A DNA stretch of 46,463 nucleotides from Gammaproteobacteria bacterium (GTDB taxonomy: Bacteria; Pseudomonadota; Gammaproteobacteria; Burkholderiales; Burkholderiaceae_B): the NCBI GenBank assembly GCA_018812945.1, contig JAHJCM010000188.1, forward strand, positions 1 through 46,463, written 5' to 3'. Made by a program: the position numbers and the translations under genes. Position 1 is the stretch's first letter, and each line of letters starts with the position of its first letter. A model generated the notes under the pieces. The model had not been told where the DNA came from, searched no databases, and saw only the letters and a program-made list of their open reading frames with translations. Shown here piece after piece: positions 1 to 10,514 of this stretch.

Positions 1-2
1 CA

Positions 3-2306
3 ATGGATCAGCGCTTCAGGCAGGCCGCCCTTGAATATCATGAATTTCCAAAGCCTGGGAAATTGCAGATTTCGGCGACAAAAAGCCTGGTCAACCAGCG
101 TGACCTGGCATTGGCCTATTCTCCCGGTGTTGCAGCAGCCTGCGAAGAAATCGAGGCAGACCCCCTCAATGCGGTGCGTTACACCGCCAAGGCAAACCTG
201 GTGGGTGTGGTTACCAACGGCACGGCAGTACTCGGTCTGGGCAACATCGGCCCCTTGGCTGCCAAACCTGTGATGGAAGGCAAGGCTGTGCTGTTCAAAA
301 AGTTTGCCGGTATTGATGTGTTCGATATTGAAATCAACGAGAACGACCCCGACAAGCTGATCGAGATCATTGCATCGCTAGAACCCACATTCGGCGGCAT
401 CAACCTGGAAGACATCAAGGCACCAGATTGTTTCAAGGTTGAGCGTGCCTTGCGCGGGCGCATGAATATTCCTGTATTTCATGATGACCAGCACGGCACT
501 GCGATTGTAGTGGGCGCAGCAATTTTGAATGGCCTTGAAGTGATCGGCAAAAAACTGGATGAGGTCAAATTTGTAGTGTCTGGTGCAGGCGCTGCCGCTT
601 TGGCTTGTCTTGAGTTGCTCGTCGAGTTGGGCCTTCCGCGTAAAAATGTGTGGGTGACCGACATTGACGGTGTGGTTTACAAAGGCCGAACCACCAATAT
701 GGATCCTGACAAAGATTTGTTTGCACAGCAAACGGATGCGCGTGTGTTGGCTGACGTGATCAAAGACGCAGATGTATTCTTGGGTTTGTCAGCGGGCGGA
801 GTCTTGAAGCAAGACATGGTGCGTGCAATGGCGGCCAAACCCCTGATTTTGGCCTTGGCCAACCCCACGCCGGAAATTTTGCCTGAGCAGGTGAAGGAAG
901 TTCGCGACGATGCCATTATGTGTACGGGTCGCACCGATTACCCGAACCAGGTGAACAATGTGCTGTGTTTCCCCTTTATTTTCAGGGGAGCGCTCGATGT
1001 AGGCGCAACCACCATCACCAAAGAAATGGAAATCGCGGCAGTTCGAGCTGTCGCCGAACTGGCTCGCAAAGAACAATCGGATGTAGTTGCCTCCGCCTAT
1101 CGCACCCAAAACCTGAGTTTTGGTCCTGAATACCTGATTCCGAAGCCTTTCGATCCCCGCTTGATTGTGCACATTGCACCCGCTGTGGCCAAAGCAGCCA
1201 TGGAAAGCGGCGTGGCCACGCGCCCAATTGCTGATCTGGAAGCTTACAAGGACCAGTTACAGCAGTTTGTATATCACTCTGGCACGTTCATGAAGCCAAT
1301 TTTTGCGGTGGCCAAACGTTGTGTGGCCGAAACACCGCAAACGTCCCGGATTGTATTTGCTGAGGGCGAAGATGAGCGCGTGATGCGCGCAGTGCAAGTG
1401 GTGGTCGATGAAGCAATTGCCAAGCCCATCATGATTGGTCGCCCTGCGGTGATTGAGCGCCGCTTGGAACGTTTTGGTCTGCGCATTAAGCCTGGTGTTG
1501 ATTTTGAGTTGATCAACCCCGAGTACGATGAGCGCTACAAAGACTACTGGCGTATGTACCACGACTTGACCAAGCGCAAGGGTGTCACAGAGGCCTACGC
1601 GAAAATTGAAATGCGTCGCCGCCACACCCTGATTGGCTCCATGATGATTCACAAAGGCAATGCGGATGGCATGATCTGCGGAACCTTTGGTACACACTCC
1701 TTGCATTTGCATTATGTGGACCAAGTACTGGGTCGCCGCGCAGGCTGCAACACCTACGGTGCCATGAACGGCCTCATGTTGACCAACCGCCAGGTGTTTT
1801 TGGTAGACACCCATGTGAATTACGATCCCACTGCCGAGCAAATTGCTGAAATCACCTTGATGGCTGCCGAGGAAATGCTGCGCTTGGGTGTGCAGCCTAA
1901 AGCTGCCTTGTTGTCGCACTCCAACTTCGGTTCCAGCAACCAGCCTTCCGCCGTGAAGATGCGTGAAGCGCTTCAAATTCTTCGCAACATTGCACCCTGG
2001 CTGGAAGTTGATGGAGAAATGCACGGTGATTGCGCCATTGACGAACAGGTACGCAATACTATCTTCGCGGGTTCTACTCTGGCTGGTGAGGCCAATTTGC
2101 TGGTGTGTCCAAATATTGACGCAGCCAACATTTCATACAATTTGCTGAAGTCGGCTGCCGGTAACGGTATTGCCGTGGGGCCAATTTTGTTGGGCTCCGA
2201 CAAACCGGTTCACATCTTGACTGCTTCCGCCACAGTGCGTCGTATTGTCAACATGACTGCACTGGCTGTTCTTGATGCAAATTCAGAGCGGGTTAGTTCG
2301 CTTTAA
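3..2306 (+). CDS. maeB: NADP-dependent malic enzyme (malic domain plus phosphate acetyl/butyryl-transferase-like C-terminal domain)
   Basis: 767 aa ORF; N-terminus [26 protein letters not shown] and NAD-binding region typical of MaeB; C-terminal PTA-like domain ([18 protein letters not shown]). The window begins 2 nt before the ATG. Confidence 0.95.
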   Translation: MDQRFRQAALEYHEFPKPGKLQISATKSLVNQRDLALAYSPGVAAACEEIEADPLNAVRYTAKANLVGVVTNGTAVLGLGNIGPLAAKPVMEGKAVLFKKFAGIDVFDIEINENDPDKLIEIIASLEPTFGGINLEDIKAPDCFKVERALRGRMNIPVFHDDQHGTAIVVGAAILNGLEVIGKKLDEVKFVVSGAGAAALACLELLVELGLPRKNVWVTDIDGVVYKGRTTNMDPDKDLFAQQTDARVLADVIKDADVFLGLSAGGVLKQDMVRAMAAKPLILALANPTPEILPEQVKEVRDDAIMCTGRTDYPNQVNNVLCFPFIFRGALDVGATTITKEMEIAAVRAVAELARKEQSDVVASAYRTQNLSFGPEYLIPKPFDPRLIVHIAPAVAKAAMESGVATRPIADLEAYKDQLQQFVYHSGTFMKPIFAVAKRCVAETPQTSRIVFAEGEDERVMRAVQVVVDEAIAKPIMIGRPAVIERRLERFGLRIKPGVDFELINPEYDERYKDYWRMYHDLTKRKGVTEAYAKIEMRRRHTLIGSMMIHKGNADGMICGTFGTHSLHLHYVDQVLGRRAGCNTYGAMNGLMLTNRQVFLVDTHVNYDPTAEQIAEITLMAAEEMLRLGVQPKAALLSHSNFGSSNQPSAVKMREALQILRNIAPWLEVDGEMHGDCAIDEQVRNTIFAGSTLAGEANLLVCPNIDAANISYNLLKSAAGNGIAVGPILLGSDKPVHILTASATVRRIVNMTALAVLDANSERVSSL

Positions 2307-2330
2307 AGTAGCGCTTTAAAACAACAAATG

Positions 2331-2358
2331 GGCGTGCAAGACACGCCTGTTTTTGTTT
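2331..2358 (+). terminator. Rho-independent terminator downstream of maeB
   Basis: GGCGTG-CAAGA-CACGCC stem-loop followed by TGTTTTTGTTTT. Confidence 0.75.
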
Positions 2359-2391
2359 TAACTTATTCGAAATGTGTCGCACAATGGTTTC

Positions 2392-3594
2392 ATGAGCGAT
2401 CAAGACACATTTCACACTGAAGAGTACGACGACATCACCGGACTGGTGTTGTCAGGCGGTGGCGCACGGGCCGCTTACCAAGTGGGTGTGCTGCATCAGC
2501 TAGCCAAGTGGTTTGAGCAAGAAAACAAGCGCGAATTCGATTTTCCGTTCAAAATTTTGTGCGGCACTTCAGCCGGTGCAATCAATGCAGCGGCCCTGGC
2601 CTGCGCGGGGCGCAATTTTTATCAGTCCACCGATCGAATGCTCAAGGTTTGGGAGAACTTCAGTTCCGATCAAGTATTCCGCTCTGATTCCTTGGGTATT
2701 ATTCGCACCGGTGCGCGTTGGTTGTCTGCGCTTTCAATCGGTTGGATGCTGCGCAAACGCCCCAAGTGCTTGCTCGATAATTCTCCGCTGTCACACCTGC
2801 TTCATCAGTTGTTGCATTTCCGAAGACTGGACGAGGCGCTTGAGAACGGCACAATTCACGCTTTGGCGGTGACTGCTTCCAGCTACAGTTCAGGCCGTAG
2901 CGTGACCTTCTTTCAAACCCAGAAAGTGATCGAGAGCTGGGCCAGAACGCAAAGGGTGGCATTGCCTGACCGTATTACAGTCGAGCACTTGTTGGCCTCT
3001 GCAGCGATTCCTTTTGTCTTTCCCGCGGTGAAGCTGAACATTGAAGGGCAAATGGAGCACTTTGGCGATGGTTCTATTCGCCAACTGGCCCCAATTAGCC
3101 CAGCAATTCATTTGGGTGCAAACCGAGTGATGGTGATTGGTTCAAGCCAGTCAGACAAAGACCACACCCAGCGTGTTGAAATTCAAAATGCATATCCCAG
3201 CTTGGCTCAAATTGCGGGCCATGCCATGGCTTCCATTTTTCTGGACAGTTTGTCGATCGACATCGAGCGTTTAAGCCGGGTGAACAAAACACTGGGGTTG
3301 TTGCCACCCGAGATGGCCACGAAAACCACATTGAAACCGATTGAGCTGTTGGTGATTTCACCCTCGGAACGGATTGACGAAATCGCGGCACGTCACACGC
3401 AAGACCTACCCCGGCCTGTACGTACTTTGTTGTCCGCATTGGGGGCCACGGAGGCCAGTGGTTCGTCTTTGGCCAGTTATTTGCTGTTTGAGGCCAATTA
3501 CACCCGCGAGTTGATTCGAATGGGTATTGCCGATACCATCGCCAAGAAGGAGGCGGTGTATGAGTTCTTCCATCTGGGTCAGTCTGGCCGCTGA
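2392..3594 (+). CDS. Patatin-like phospholipase family protein
   Basis: ORF 2374..3594 with an internal ATG at 2392 (MSDQDTFH) as alternative start. GGGARAAYQVG oxyanion motif, GTSAG nucleophile motif, DGS/DG-type motif (FGDGSIRQ). Confidence 0.85.
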   Translation: MSDQDTFHTEEYDDITGLVLSGGGARAAYQVGVLHQLAKWFEQENKREFDFPFKILCGTSAGAINAAALACAGRNFYQSTDRMLKVWENFSSDQVFRSDSLGIIRTGARWLSALSIGWMLRKRPKCLLDNSPLSHLLHQLLHFRRLDEALENGTIHALAVTASSYSSGRSVTFFQTQKVIESWARTQRVALPDRITVEHLLASAAIPFVFPAVKLNIEGQMEHFGDGSIRQLAPISPAIHLGANRVMVIGSSQSDKDHTQRVEIQNAYPSLAQIAGHAMASIFLDSLSIDIERLSRVNKTLGLLPPEMATKTTLKPIELLVISPSERIDEIAARHTQDLPRPVRTLLSALGATEASGSSLASYLLFEANYTRELIRMGIADTIAKKEAVYEFFHLGQSGR

Positions 3595-3653
3595 GTTCGA
3601 CGTCAAGCCGCGTTACAATTAGCGCTTCGAGGCAGTTCAGGCATTTTCTTCCC

Positions 3654-5447
3654 ATGCATCCATCTTTGGTTTCCGCTGCTTGGCATGCCAGGATGACCCA
3701 CGCCGAGGGTGGTGATGGGCTTTGTGTTGCGCATGGCAAACCGGTGCAGGTGCTCAGCACGTTCGATGCAAGCGAAGTGCGGGTCCTGATCGAGCAGGCA
3801 CATGCTTTATCCAAACAGGGTTTGTATGTTGTGGGTGGCCTTAGTTACGAGGCTGCGACTGTTTTTGACTCCGCTTTGACGGTTTGTACGTCCAGTGATT
3901 TCCCTTTGCTTGAATTTCATGCTTTTGAACCAAACCAGGTGAGCGTGCTGGGCAAATCGCATTTGCAGCAATTGCCCTTGGCGTCCAAATTCATGCCCTG
4001 GCTGGATCAGCAAACGGATCGGCGTTATCAAGAAACCTACAATCAGGTTAGGCAGGCCATTGAGGCGGGCGAGTTCTATCAAATCAATTTGACCACACGG
4101 CTTAAGGCAGCCAATCCGCGACTGGATGCATGGGCTGTTTTTCAGCATCTTTACGCCAGCCAACCTGCACCCCAGAGTGTGTTCCTGCGCGGCAGTATGT
4201 TCAATGCGATCAGTTTGTCGCCCGAGTTGTTTTTTAAATGGGACGGCAACGAATTACAAACCGCACCCATGAAGGGGACCCGAAGGCCCGTGTTGGGTGG
4301 TCTGGATGTACTGAGTGACAGCGAAAAAGATCGTGCCGAAAATGTCATGATCGTTGACTTGTTGCGAAACGACATGGCCAAGGTTTGCCAGCCAAAGTCA
4401 GTGCAAGTACGTTCCCTGTTCGATGTGATGCATCTGCCTACTGTCGATCAAATGACCTCCAGTATTTCCGGGCGAACTTTGCCTGGTACTACTTTGGTGG
4501 ATTTGTTTGAGGCTCTTTTTCCTTGTGGCAGTGTGACGGGTGCGCCCAAATCACAGGCCATGTTGCGTATCGCGCAATGGGAACAAGCTCCCCGAAAATT
4601 GTATTGTGGGGCGCTTGGTGTGCTGAGCCCGGGTGGTGGTGTTCAGTTCAATGTACCGATTCGTACTGTCATAGAGCAGGCAGATGAATTGGAGTATGGT
4701 GTGGGCAGCGGTATTACCTGGTATTCCACCGCAAGCGAAGAGAAAAAAGAGTGGTGGCAAAAAACTGCCTTTCTACGTGAGGCCACTTGCGACTTTCAGG
4801 TGCTTGAAACTTTGCGCTTGGAGAATGGGAAGTGGATTCATCTGGATGATCATCTGGAGAGAATGGGAGATGCCGCCAAGCAGTTTTCGTTTTTATTCGA
4901 TGAGCAACGGGTTCGATTGAACCTAGATGCAGCGGCGCAAAAACATACTCATGGCGTTTTCCGTGCACGTTGTTTGCTGGATGCTTGCGGAGAAACCCGA
5001 ATTGAACTGCATGAACTGGAACAGGATTTGACTCCCGTGCTGCTTCGTTTGGCTGATTCAGCCATGCAAGGCACGCCCGAGTTTGTGCTTCACAAAACCA
5101 CGTACCGACCTGAGTATGAGTATTTTCAGAATCAGGCGAATGGTGCTTTTGATGTTCTTCTTTGTAATGCGCAAGGTTTGTTGACTGAAACCTGCCGCTG
5201 CAATGTGGTGTTGAAAATTGATGGCGAGTGGTTAACACCACAAATTTGCGAAAGCGCCGGTACTTATTTGTTGCCCGGGGTGTTGCGTGCCCGCCTTTTA
5301 AGGGAAAATACGATTCGGCAAACCACGCTGAATGTGCAAGACTTGCGACGCGCCGAAGAGGTGTGGCTGATCAATAGTTTGCGAGGCTGGGTGCCTGTTG
5401 CGAAAGTGGTTGATGCACACGACAAGGTGTTTTTTTCTGCCAACTAA
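3654..5447 (+). CDS. pabB: Aminodeoxychorismate synthase component I fused to a class-IV aminotransferase (PabB-PabC fusion)
   Basis: 597 aa; chorismate-binding motifs (FYQINLTTRL, APMKGTRRP, GSVTGAPK, YCGALG) followed by an aminotransferase class IV-like C-terminus (ETCRCNVVLKIDGEWLTPQICESAGTYLLPGVLRARLL). Confidence 0.9.
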   Translation: MHPSLVSAAWHARMTHAEGGDGLCVAHGKPVQVLSTFDASEVRVLIEQAHALSKQGLYVVGGLSYEAATVFDSALTVCTSSDFPLLEFHAFEPNQVSVLGKSHLQQLPLASKFMPWLDQQTDRRYQETYNQVRQAIEAGEFYQINLTTRLKAANPRLDAWAVFQHLYASQPAPQSVFLRGSMFNAISLSPELFFKWDGNELQTAPMKGTRRPVLGGLDVLSDSEKDRAENVMIVDLLRNDMAKVCQPKSVQVRSLFDVMHLPTVDQMTSSISGRTLPGTTLVDLFEALFPCGSVTGAPKSQAMLRIAQWEQAPRKLYCGALGVLSPGGGVQFNVPIRTVIEQADELEYGVGSGITWYSTASEEKKEWWQKTAFLREATCDFQVLETLRLENGKWIHLDDHLERMGDAAKQFSFLFDEQRVRLNLDAAAQKHTHGVFRARCLLDACGETRIELHELEQDLTPVLLRLADSAMQGTPEFVLHKTTYRPEYEYFQNQANGAFDVLLCNAQGLLTETCRCNVVLKIDGEWLTPQICESAGTYLLPGVLRARLLRENTIRQTTLNVQDLRRAEEVWLINSLRGWVPVAKVVDAHDKVFFSAN

Positions 5448-5477
5448 AAACAAACAATAAACAAAAAGGGAAGTGAG

Positions 5478-6737
5478 ATGAACCCGACCACCATTGAACT
5501 GATTGGCGCGATTCTTTTTGCAGTTGCTGTCATTCACACCTTTTCAACCAAATACTTTGAGCGTTTGGCGCACTCGCAACCCCAGCACTCGGGGTTGTGG
5601 CATTTGCTGGGGGAAGTGGAGGCCGTGTTTGGCTTTTGGGCCATGGTGCTCGTTGTGTTCATGTTTTTCATCATTGGTCAAACCAGTGCAATTGAATATG
5701 TAGACACGCGCAATTACACCGAACCTTTGTTCGTATTTGCGATTATGGTGATTGCTGCCAGTAAGCCAATCTTGGTGCTGGCTGGTCGCATTGTGCGTGT
5801 GGTGGCTTCTGTAATTCCCATTGACAGGCAAGTGGCTTACTTTTTCACCACGTTGTCCATCGTGCCTTTGCTGGGCTCTTTTATCACCGAGCCCGCAGCC
5901 ATGACGCTGGCGGCCTTTTTGCTGCGCGACCGGTTTTACACGCAGGGCATTAGTAACAAATTGATGTACGGCACGCTCGGTGTGCTGTTTGTAAATATTT
6001 CAATCGGTGGCACCTTAACGCCCTTTGCTGCACCGCCTGTGTTGATGGTGGCTGCCAAGTGGGGTTTTGACATGCAATTCATGTTGAGTACCTTTGGCTG
6101 GAAAGCTGCAGTTGCCGTGTTTGTGAACGCGACGGCACTCACCTTCTTGTTTGCCAAAGAACTGACCGCCATGAAAAAGCCTGCCGAAAACGGTCCTAAG
6201 GTGGACATGCCCGTGTGGGTTATTGCTACGCACGTGTTGTTTCTGGTGGGTGTAGTGGTATTTGCACACCACGCGGCCGTGTTCATGGGTTTGTTTCTCT
6301 TTTTTCTGGGCTATACCTCGGCTTACAGCCGTTATCAGGACAAGCTGATTTTGAAAGAAGGGCTGATGGTTGCCTTCTTCCTGGCAGGTTTGGTGGTATT
6401 GGGTGGTATGCAGGCCTGGTGGTTACAAGACACTTTAAAGGGCATGAGCCCCACAGCGTTGTATTACGGAGCCACCGCGTTGACGGCAATTACAGACAAC
6501 GCAGCTTTGACTTACCTTGGCTCGCTGGTTGAAGGTGTGGATGATCAGTTCAAATATGCTTTGGTGGCTGGTGCTGTAACCGGGGGTGGTTTAACCGTGA
6601 TTGCGAATGCACCGAACCCGGCTGGTTTTGCCATTTTGCAAAAGTATTTTAACGACGGCTCAATCAATGCGGGCAAGCTGTTTTTGGCTGCACTCGGGCC
6701 TACGCTGGTGGCTGTGGTGGCTTTCCAGTTTTTGTAA
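5478..6737 (+). CDS. Putative Na+/H+ antiporter (Na_H_antiport_3-like membrane protein)
   Basis: 419 aa hydrophobic multi-TM protein; TDNAALTYLGSLV and NAPNPAGFAIL motifs typical of this antiporter family. Confidence 0.8.
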   Translation: MNPTTIELIGAILFAVAVIHTFSTKYFERLAHSQPQHSGLWHLLGEVEAVFGFWAMVLVVFMFFIIGQTSAIEYVDTRNYTEPLFVFAIMVIAASKPILVLAGRIVRVVASVIPIDRQVAYFFTTLSIVPLLGSFITEPAAMTLAAFLLRDRFYTQGISNKLMYGTLGVLFVNISIGGTLTPFAAPPVLMVAAKWGFDMQFMLSTFGWKAAVAVFVNATALTFLFAKELTAMKKPAENGPKVDMPVWVIATHVLFLVGVVVFAHHAAVFMGLFLFFLGYTSAYSRYQDKLILKEGLMVAFFLAGLVVLGGMQAWWLQDTLKGMSPTALYYGATALTAITDNAALTYLGSLVEGVDDQFKYALVAGAVTGGGLTVIANAPNPAGFAILQKYFNDGSINAGKLFLAALGPTLVAVVAFQFL

Positions 6738-8255
6738 TTGATTTTTAGGGCGATTGGTTTGAGCGAACAAAACATCGATTACCACGATCAAGAGCCAGCC
6801 ATTGAGCTGCCTCACGATCTCGATGATGCACAACGGGCATTGGCCGAAGTGCAGGCCTTGTTGCGCAAACAAAAAGTAATCGAGAGTGTTGTTCACAACC
6901 AGCAAACCACGGTCAATCCCGAGCGGCAAAGTTTGGTTGAGGAGCTGGTGCACCGCCAGCACCTGACCGAGCTGGGTAACAAGCTTTATTTGCTTCACCC
7001 GGCCGACGTGGCCTATGTACTTGAAAGTCTGCCTCAAGAAGAGCGGATGCTGGTTTGGGGTTTGGTGCGCTCCGATCGGGACGGTGACATTCTTCTTGAG
7101 CTGAGCGACGCGGTTCGAGAAAGCCTGATTAAATCGATGGACAGCGAAGAATTGTTCGCTGCCACGGAATCGCTGGATGCCGATGAAATTGCGGAATTGG
7201 CCCCTGACTTGCCACGCGATGTGGTGGAAAAGCTGGCCAGTAGTTTGAGCCTTGAGGAGCGCGAGCAACTGCGCGCTGCCATGAGTTACCCCGAAGACAC
7301 CGTGGGTGCGCGCATGGACTTCGACATGGTGACCATTCGCGACGATGTGACACTGGAAGTGGTGTTGCGTTACCTGCGCCGGTTCGACGAGCTGCCAGAT
7401 CAAACTGACCAAGTGTTTGTGGTGGATCGTGTGGATCATTTCAAGGGCAGTTTGCCTTTGGACCGTTTGTTGGTCAATGAACCGGAAACCCTTGTAAGTG
7501 AGGTCATGAGCCGCGAAGTGCTGATGTTGTCGGCACTGGATGATGCCTATGAGGCTGCGCAGGCCTTTGAGCGTTATGACCTGGTTTCTGCCCCCGTGCT
7601 CGACCCATCTGGCAAGTTGATCGGTCGCCTCACCGTGAACGAAGTGGTGGATGTGATTCGAGAAGAAAGCGAAGCCGATTTGCTGTCCAGCGCTGGTTTG
7701 CGTGAAGAGGAAGACCTGTTCGCCTCGGTGTGGGAGTCTGCTAAAAACCGTTGGCTGTGGCTGGGTTTAAACCTGTGTACCGCTTTCTTTGCAAGCCGCG
7801 TCATCGACACTTTCGAAGGCACAATTGCTAAAGTGGTGGCCTTGGCCACACTCATGCCGATTGTGGCGGGCATTGCGGGTAATTCCGGCAATCAAACCAT
7901 GACCTTGATGATTCGTTCCCTGGCTTTGGGCCAGGTTACTGCGGCCAACTTCAAACTGTTGTTGAAAAAAGAGCTGGCCATTGCCGGGTTGAATGGTTTG
8001 GTGTGGGGAAGCGTGGCGGGGCTTGCCGCATGGGGTTTGTATTTTGGATCTCCGAATGCCGTGATGTTAGGCTTGCTGATGACACTTGCAGTGATGCTGA
8101 ATTTGCTTGTAGCTGCGCTCATTGGCGTGCTCGTGCCCCTCGGACTTGAGAAGATCGGTCGGGATCCCGCCATGGGGTCTTCAGTGCTACTCACATTCAC
8201 CACCGACAGCATGGGCTTTTTCATTTTCCTGGGGCTGGCCTCCCTGTTCTTTTAG
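6738..8255 (+). CDS. mgtE: Magnesium transporter MgtE
   Basis: 505 aa; MgtE N domain, CBS domains and C-terminal TM domain with GIAGNSGNQTMTLMIRSLALG. Track start is TTG at 6738; a later TTG near 6759 (LSEQN) is also possible. Confidence 0.92.
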   Translation: MIFRAIGLSEQNIDYHDQEPAIELPHDLDDAQRALAEVQALLRKQKVIESVVHNQQTTVNPERQSLVEELVHRQHLTELGNKLYLLHPADVAYVLESLPQEERMLVWGLVRSDRDGDILLELSDAVRESLIKSMDSEELFAATESLDADEIAELAPDLPRDVVEKLASSLSLEEREQLRAAMSYPEDTVGARMDFDMVTIRDDVTLEVVLRYLRRFDELPDQTDQVFVVDRVDHFKGSLPLDRLLVNEPETLVSEVMSREVLMLSALDDAYEAAQAFERYDLVSAPVLDPSGKLIGRLTVNEVVDVIREESEADLLSSAGLREEEDLFASVWESAKNRWLWLGLNLCTAFFASRVIDTFEGTIAKVVALATLMPIVAGIAGNSGNQTMTLMIRSLALGQVTAANFKLLLKKELAIAGLNGLVWGSVAGLAAWGLYFGSPNAVMLGLLMTLAVMLNLLVAALIGVLVPLGLEKIGRDPAMGSSVLLTFTTDSMGFFIFLGLASLFF

Positions 8256-8269
8256 AGCGGCGTCTATTC

Positions 8270-9622
8270 ATGCCCTCCATTTCTATTGTCATGCCGGTGT
8301 ACAACGAGGTTCCGACGGCTGGCGATGATTCCTTTTTGTTTCGAATTCAAGCGCTGCTTCCATTGCTTCGGCAAGGTGACGAGTTGTTGCTGGTAGACGG
8401 CGGCTCTACTGACCAGAGTTGGCCAGTTCTACAAACTTTGGCCGAACACCCGCAAGTGTTTGCCATCCAAGGCAACAAGGGGCGGGCGCAACAAATGAAC
8501 GCGGGGGCTGAAAAAGCCCGTGGGGATGTACTGCTCTTTTTGCATGCAGACACAGTGTTGACCAAGACGGCTTGGCAGGCGTTGTTGTTCAAGTTGGATG
8601 CAAGCGTTTGGGGCCGTTTCAATGTGTGTATTGATGGCAAAAGTGCATGGTTGCCTGTGGTGGCCTGGTTCATGAACCATCGGTCAAGGCTGACTAAAAT
8701 TGGTACAGGCGATCAGGCTTTGTTTGTTGGCCGCAAGTTGTTCGATCAGGTTGGAGGTTTTCCAAAACAGCCCCTGATGGAAGACGTTGAGCTGTGCAAG
8801 CGCTTAAAGCGAGTGGCACCACAAAAATTTGTGGCAGTTGCCTCCCCGGTATTTACGTCGGGGCGTCGATGGGACGTGAACGGCGCTTGGGCAACGATTG
8901 TGTTGATGTGGCGCTTTCGGTTCTTGTATTGGCGCGGAGTGTCCTCGGCTACCTTGGCAAGGCTTTATGCGGACACCCGACAAAAGTTGCCTGTCACTGT
9001 GGCGGTGTTTGCCAAGTATCCGCAGGCCGGCCGGGTGAAAACAAGGTTGATCCCCATGCTGGGTTCCGAGCAATGCGCGGTGTTTGCCCGATATTTGTTG
9101 TTGAGTACCTTGGAGAAGTTACAGGGTGTGAATGTTGCCCTATGGACTGACGGTGGTGGTGCTGAGGAATGGGAAGCCTTGCTGAAGGAGCGAACCGTGA
9201 AGCGTTACATTCAACCGGAAGGGCACTTGGGCGTGCGAATGCAAACCGCGGTTGAAACCCACCTGAACAGCAGTGAACTTGTGGTACTTCTTGGGCCCGA
9301 CGCAGTCGAATTTACGGTGCGGCATTTGCGTGAACTGATCGGTGCTGCCCGGCAACAGGGACTGGCTTTTGTACCTGCACACGATGGTGGCTACGTGGCC
9401 TTGGCTTGCAACCGGGTTGTACCTGAAATTTTTTCTGAATCGATAGAGTGGGGCACTGCCCGTGTGGCGGAGCAAACCCGCGCCGCATTGAGGAGTAAAG
9501 GTTTGCAGGCTGTGTGGTTGTCTCCGCAACTGGACATTGATGAGCCCGCTGACTTGGGGCAGGCGCTTGAATCGGGTTGTGTACCTGTTGATTGGCCTGT
9601 ACGTTACTCAAGTGTCGATTAA
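8270..9622 (+). CDS. Bifunctional glycosyltransferase: TIGR04283-type GT2 domain fused to TIGR04282/DUF2064-type domain
   Basis: 450 aa; N-terminal SIVMPVYNE...LLLVDGGSTD...NKGRAQQMNAGA; second domain VAVFAKYPQAGRVKTRL...LLGPDAVEF...DIDEPADL. Confidence 0.85.
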   Translation: MPSISIVMPVYNEVPTAGDDSFLFRIQALLPLLRQGDELLLVDGGSTDQSWPVLQTLAEHPQVFAIQGNKGRAQQMNAGAEKARGDVLLFLHADTVLTKTAWQALLFKLDASVWGRFNVCIDGKSAWLPVVAWFMNHRSRLTKIGTGDQALFVGRKLFDQVGGFPKQPLMEDVELCKRLKRVAPQKFVAVASPVFTSGRRWDVNGAWATIVLMWRFRFLYWRGVSSATLARLYADTRQKLPVTVAVFAKYPQAGRVKTRLIPMLGSEQCAVFARYLLLSTLEKLQGVNVALWTDGGGAEEWEALLKERTVKRYIQPEGHLGVRMQTAVETHLNSSELVVLLGPDAVEFTVRHLRELIGAARQQGLAFVPAHDGGYVALACNRVVPEIFSESIEWGTARVAEQTRAALRSKGLQAVWLSPQLDIDEPADLGQALESGCVPVDWPVRYSSVD

Positions 9623-9643
9623 AAAGGTGTTGAAGGGTTTCGT

Positions 9644-10393
9644 ATGCGCAGTTTTGTGTTGATGACGGGTGTTTTTAAAGCAGCTTTGGTGTTCGGTGTT
9701 GCAGGTATGTCAAGCGGTGCTCTGGCCCAGGGCGTCGGCGTGCTAAAGCCCTGGCCTGCAGACCCTGCTGCCGGAATTCCTGCGCCATGGAAAGCGCAGT
9801 ACCACCCTGACATTGCGGCGCAAACCCAATTCAAGCTGTTGAAGCAGGGCAATCAAACTGTGTTGCAGGCCGAGGCTGACATGGCTTACGGCACGCTGGT
9901 GTATGCCTTTGCCAAACCCACGGTTTTGAACACTTTGACCTGGCAGTGGCAAATCTTGACGCAACCCACCAAGGCGAATTTGCAAACCAAGGCTGGCGAC
10001 GACGCGGGTGCGAAGGTGTGTGCCTTTATTCAAATTGATGAAGGAAAACTGGGTTTGGGCACCCGCCTTGCCTTGGCTGCGGCGCGCACTGTCTCTGGCG
10101 AGCGTTTGCCCGCGGCCACCCTTTGTTATGTGTGGGGCTCGCCAGGTGAAAAAGTGGGCCAAGTGTTTGACAACCCCTACACCGACCGTGTGAAAAACAT
10201 TGTGATTCGCGATGCCGCCAGTGCTGCAGAGTTGATTTCTGAGAATCGGGATTTACAGGCCGATGCCCGCAAAGCCTTCGGCAAAGAACTGCCGGAAGGC
10301 CCTGTGATGTTCACGGGTATTGCGCTGGGGGCTGATTCAGACAATACCCAATCGAAAGCCAAGGCTTTGTTTGGCAGTGTGCAGGTTCAATAA
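9644..10393 (+). CDS. DUF3047 domain-containing secreted protein
   Basis: 249 aa; signal peptide (VFGVAGMSSGALAQ), TLTWQWQI and LCYVWGSP motifs. Confidence 0.75.
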   Translation: MRSFVLMTGVFKAALVFGVAGMSSGALAQGVGVLKPWPADPAAGIPAPWKAQYHPDIAAQTQFKLLKQGNQTVLQAEADMAYGTLVYAFAKPTVLNTLTWQWQILTQPTKANLQTKAGDDAGAKVCAFIQIDEGKLGLGTRLALAAARTVSGERLPAATLCYVWGSPGEKVGQVFDNPYTDRVKNIVIRDAASAAELISENRDLQADARKAFGKELPEGPVMFTGIALGADSDNTQSKAKALFGSVQVQ

Positions 10394-10514
10394 CGCGGTC
10401 AAATGTATAGATGGGTGCTCATTTGCTCGTATCGCACAACCCCCAAAATGAGTAAATTACTTACAAAAGTAAATTAATTTATAGTGCAAACTCGTCTCAA
10501 GGAGTAATGTTTGC

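Noticed and set aside
1257-2024. 255-aa ORF antisense to maeB
   Set aside because: Codon-register mirror of maeB with a composition typical of an antisense shadow (His/Gln-rich, no domain).
2299-2320. Direct repeat CGCTTTAAA x2 overlapping the maeB stop
   Set aside because: Short AT-rich repeat near a terminator; no evidence of function.
3654-5447. PabB-PabC fusion as novel
   Set aside because: Fusions of chorismate-binding and class-IV aminotransferase domains are a well-known annotation in proteobacteria.
6660-7439. 259-aa ORF antisense to mgtE and the antiporter 3' end
   Set aside because: Crosses two clearly coding genes on the opposite strand and has no recognisable domain.
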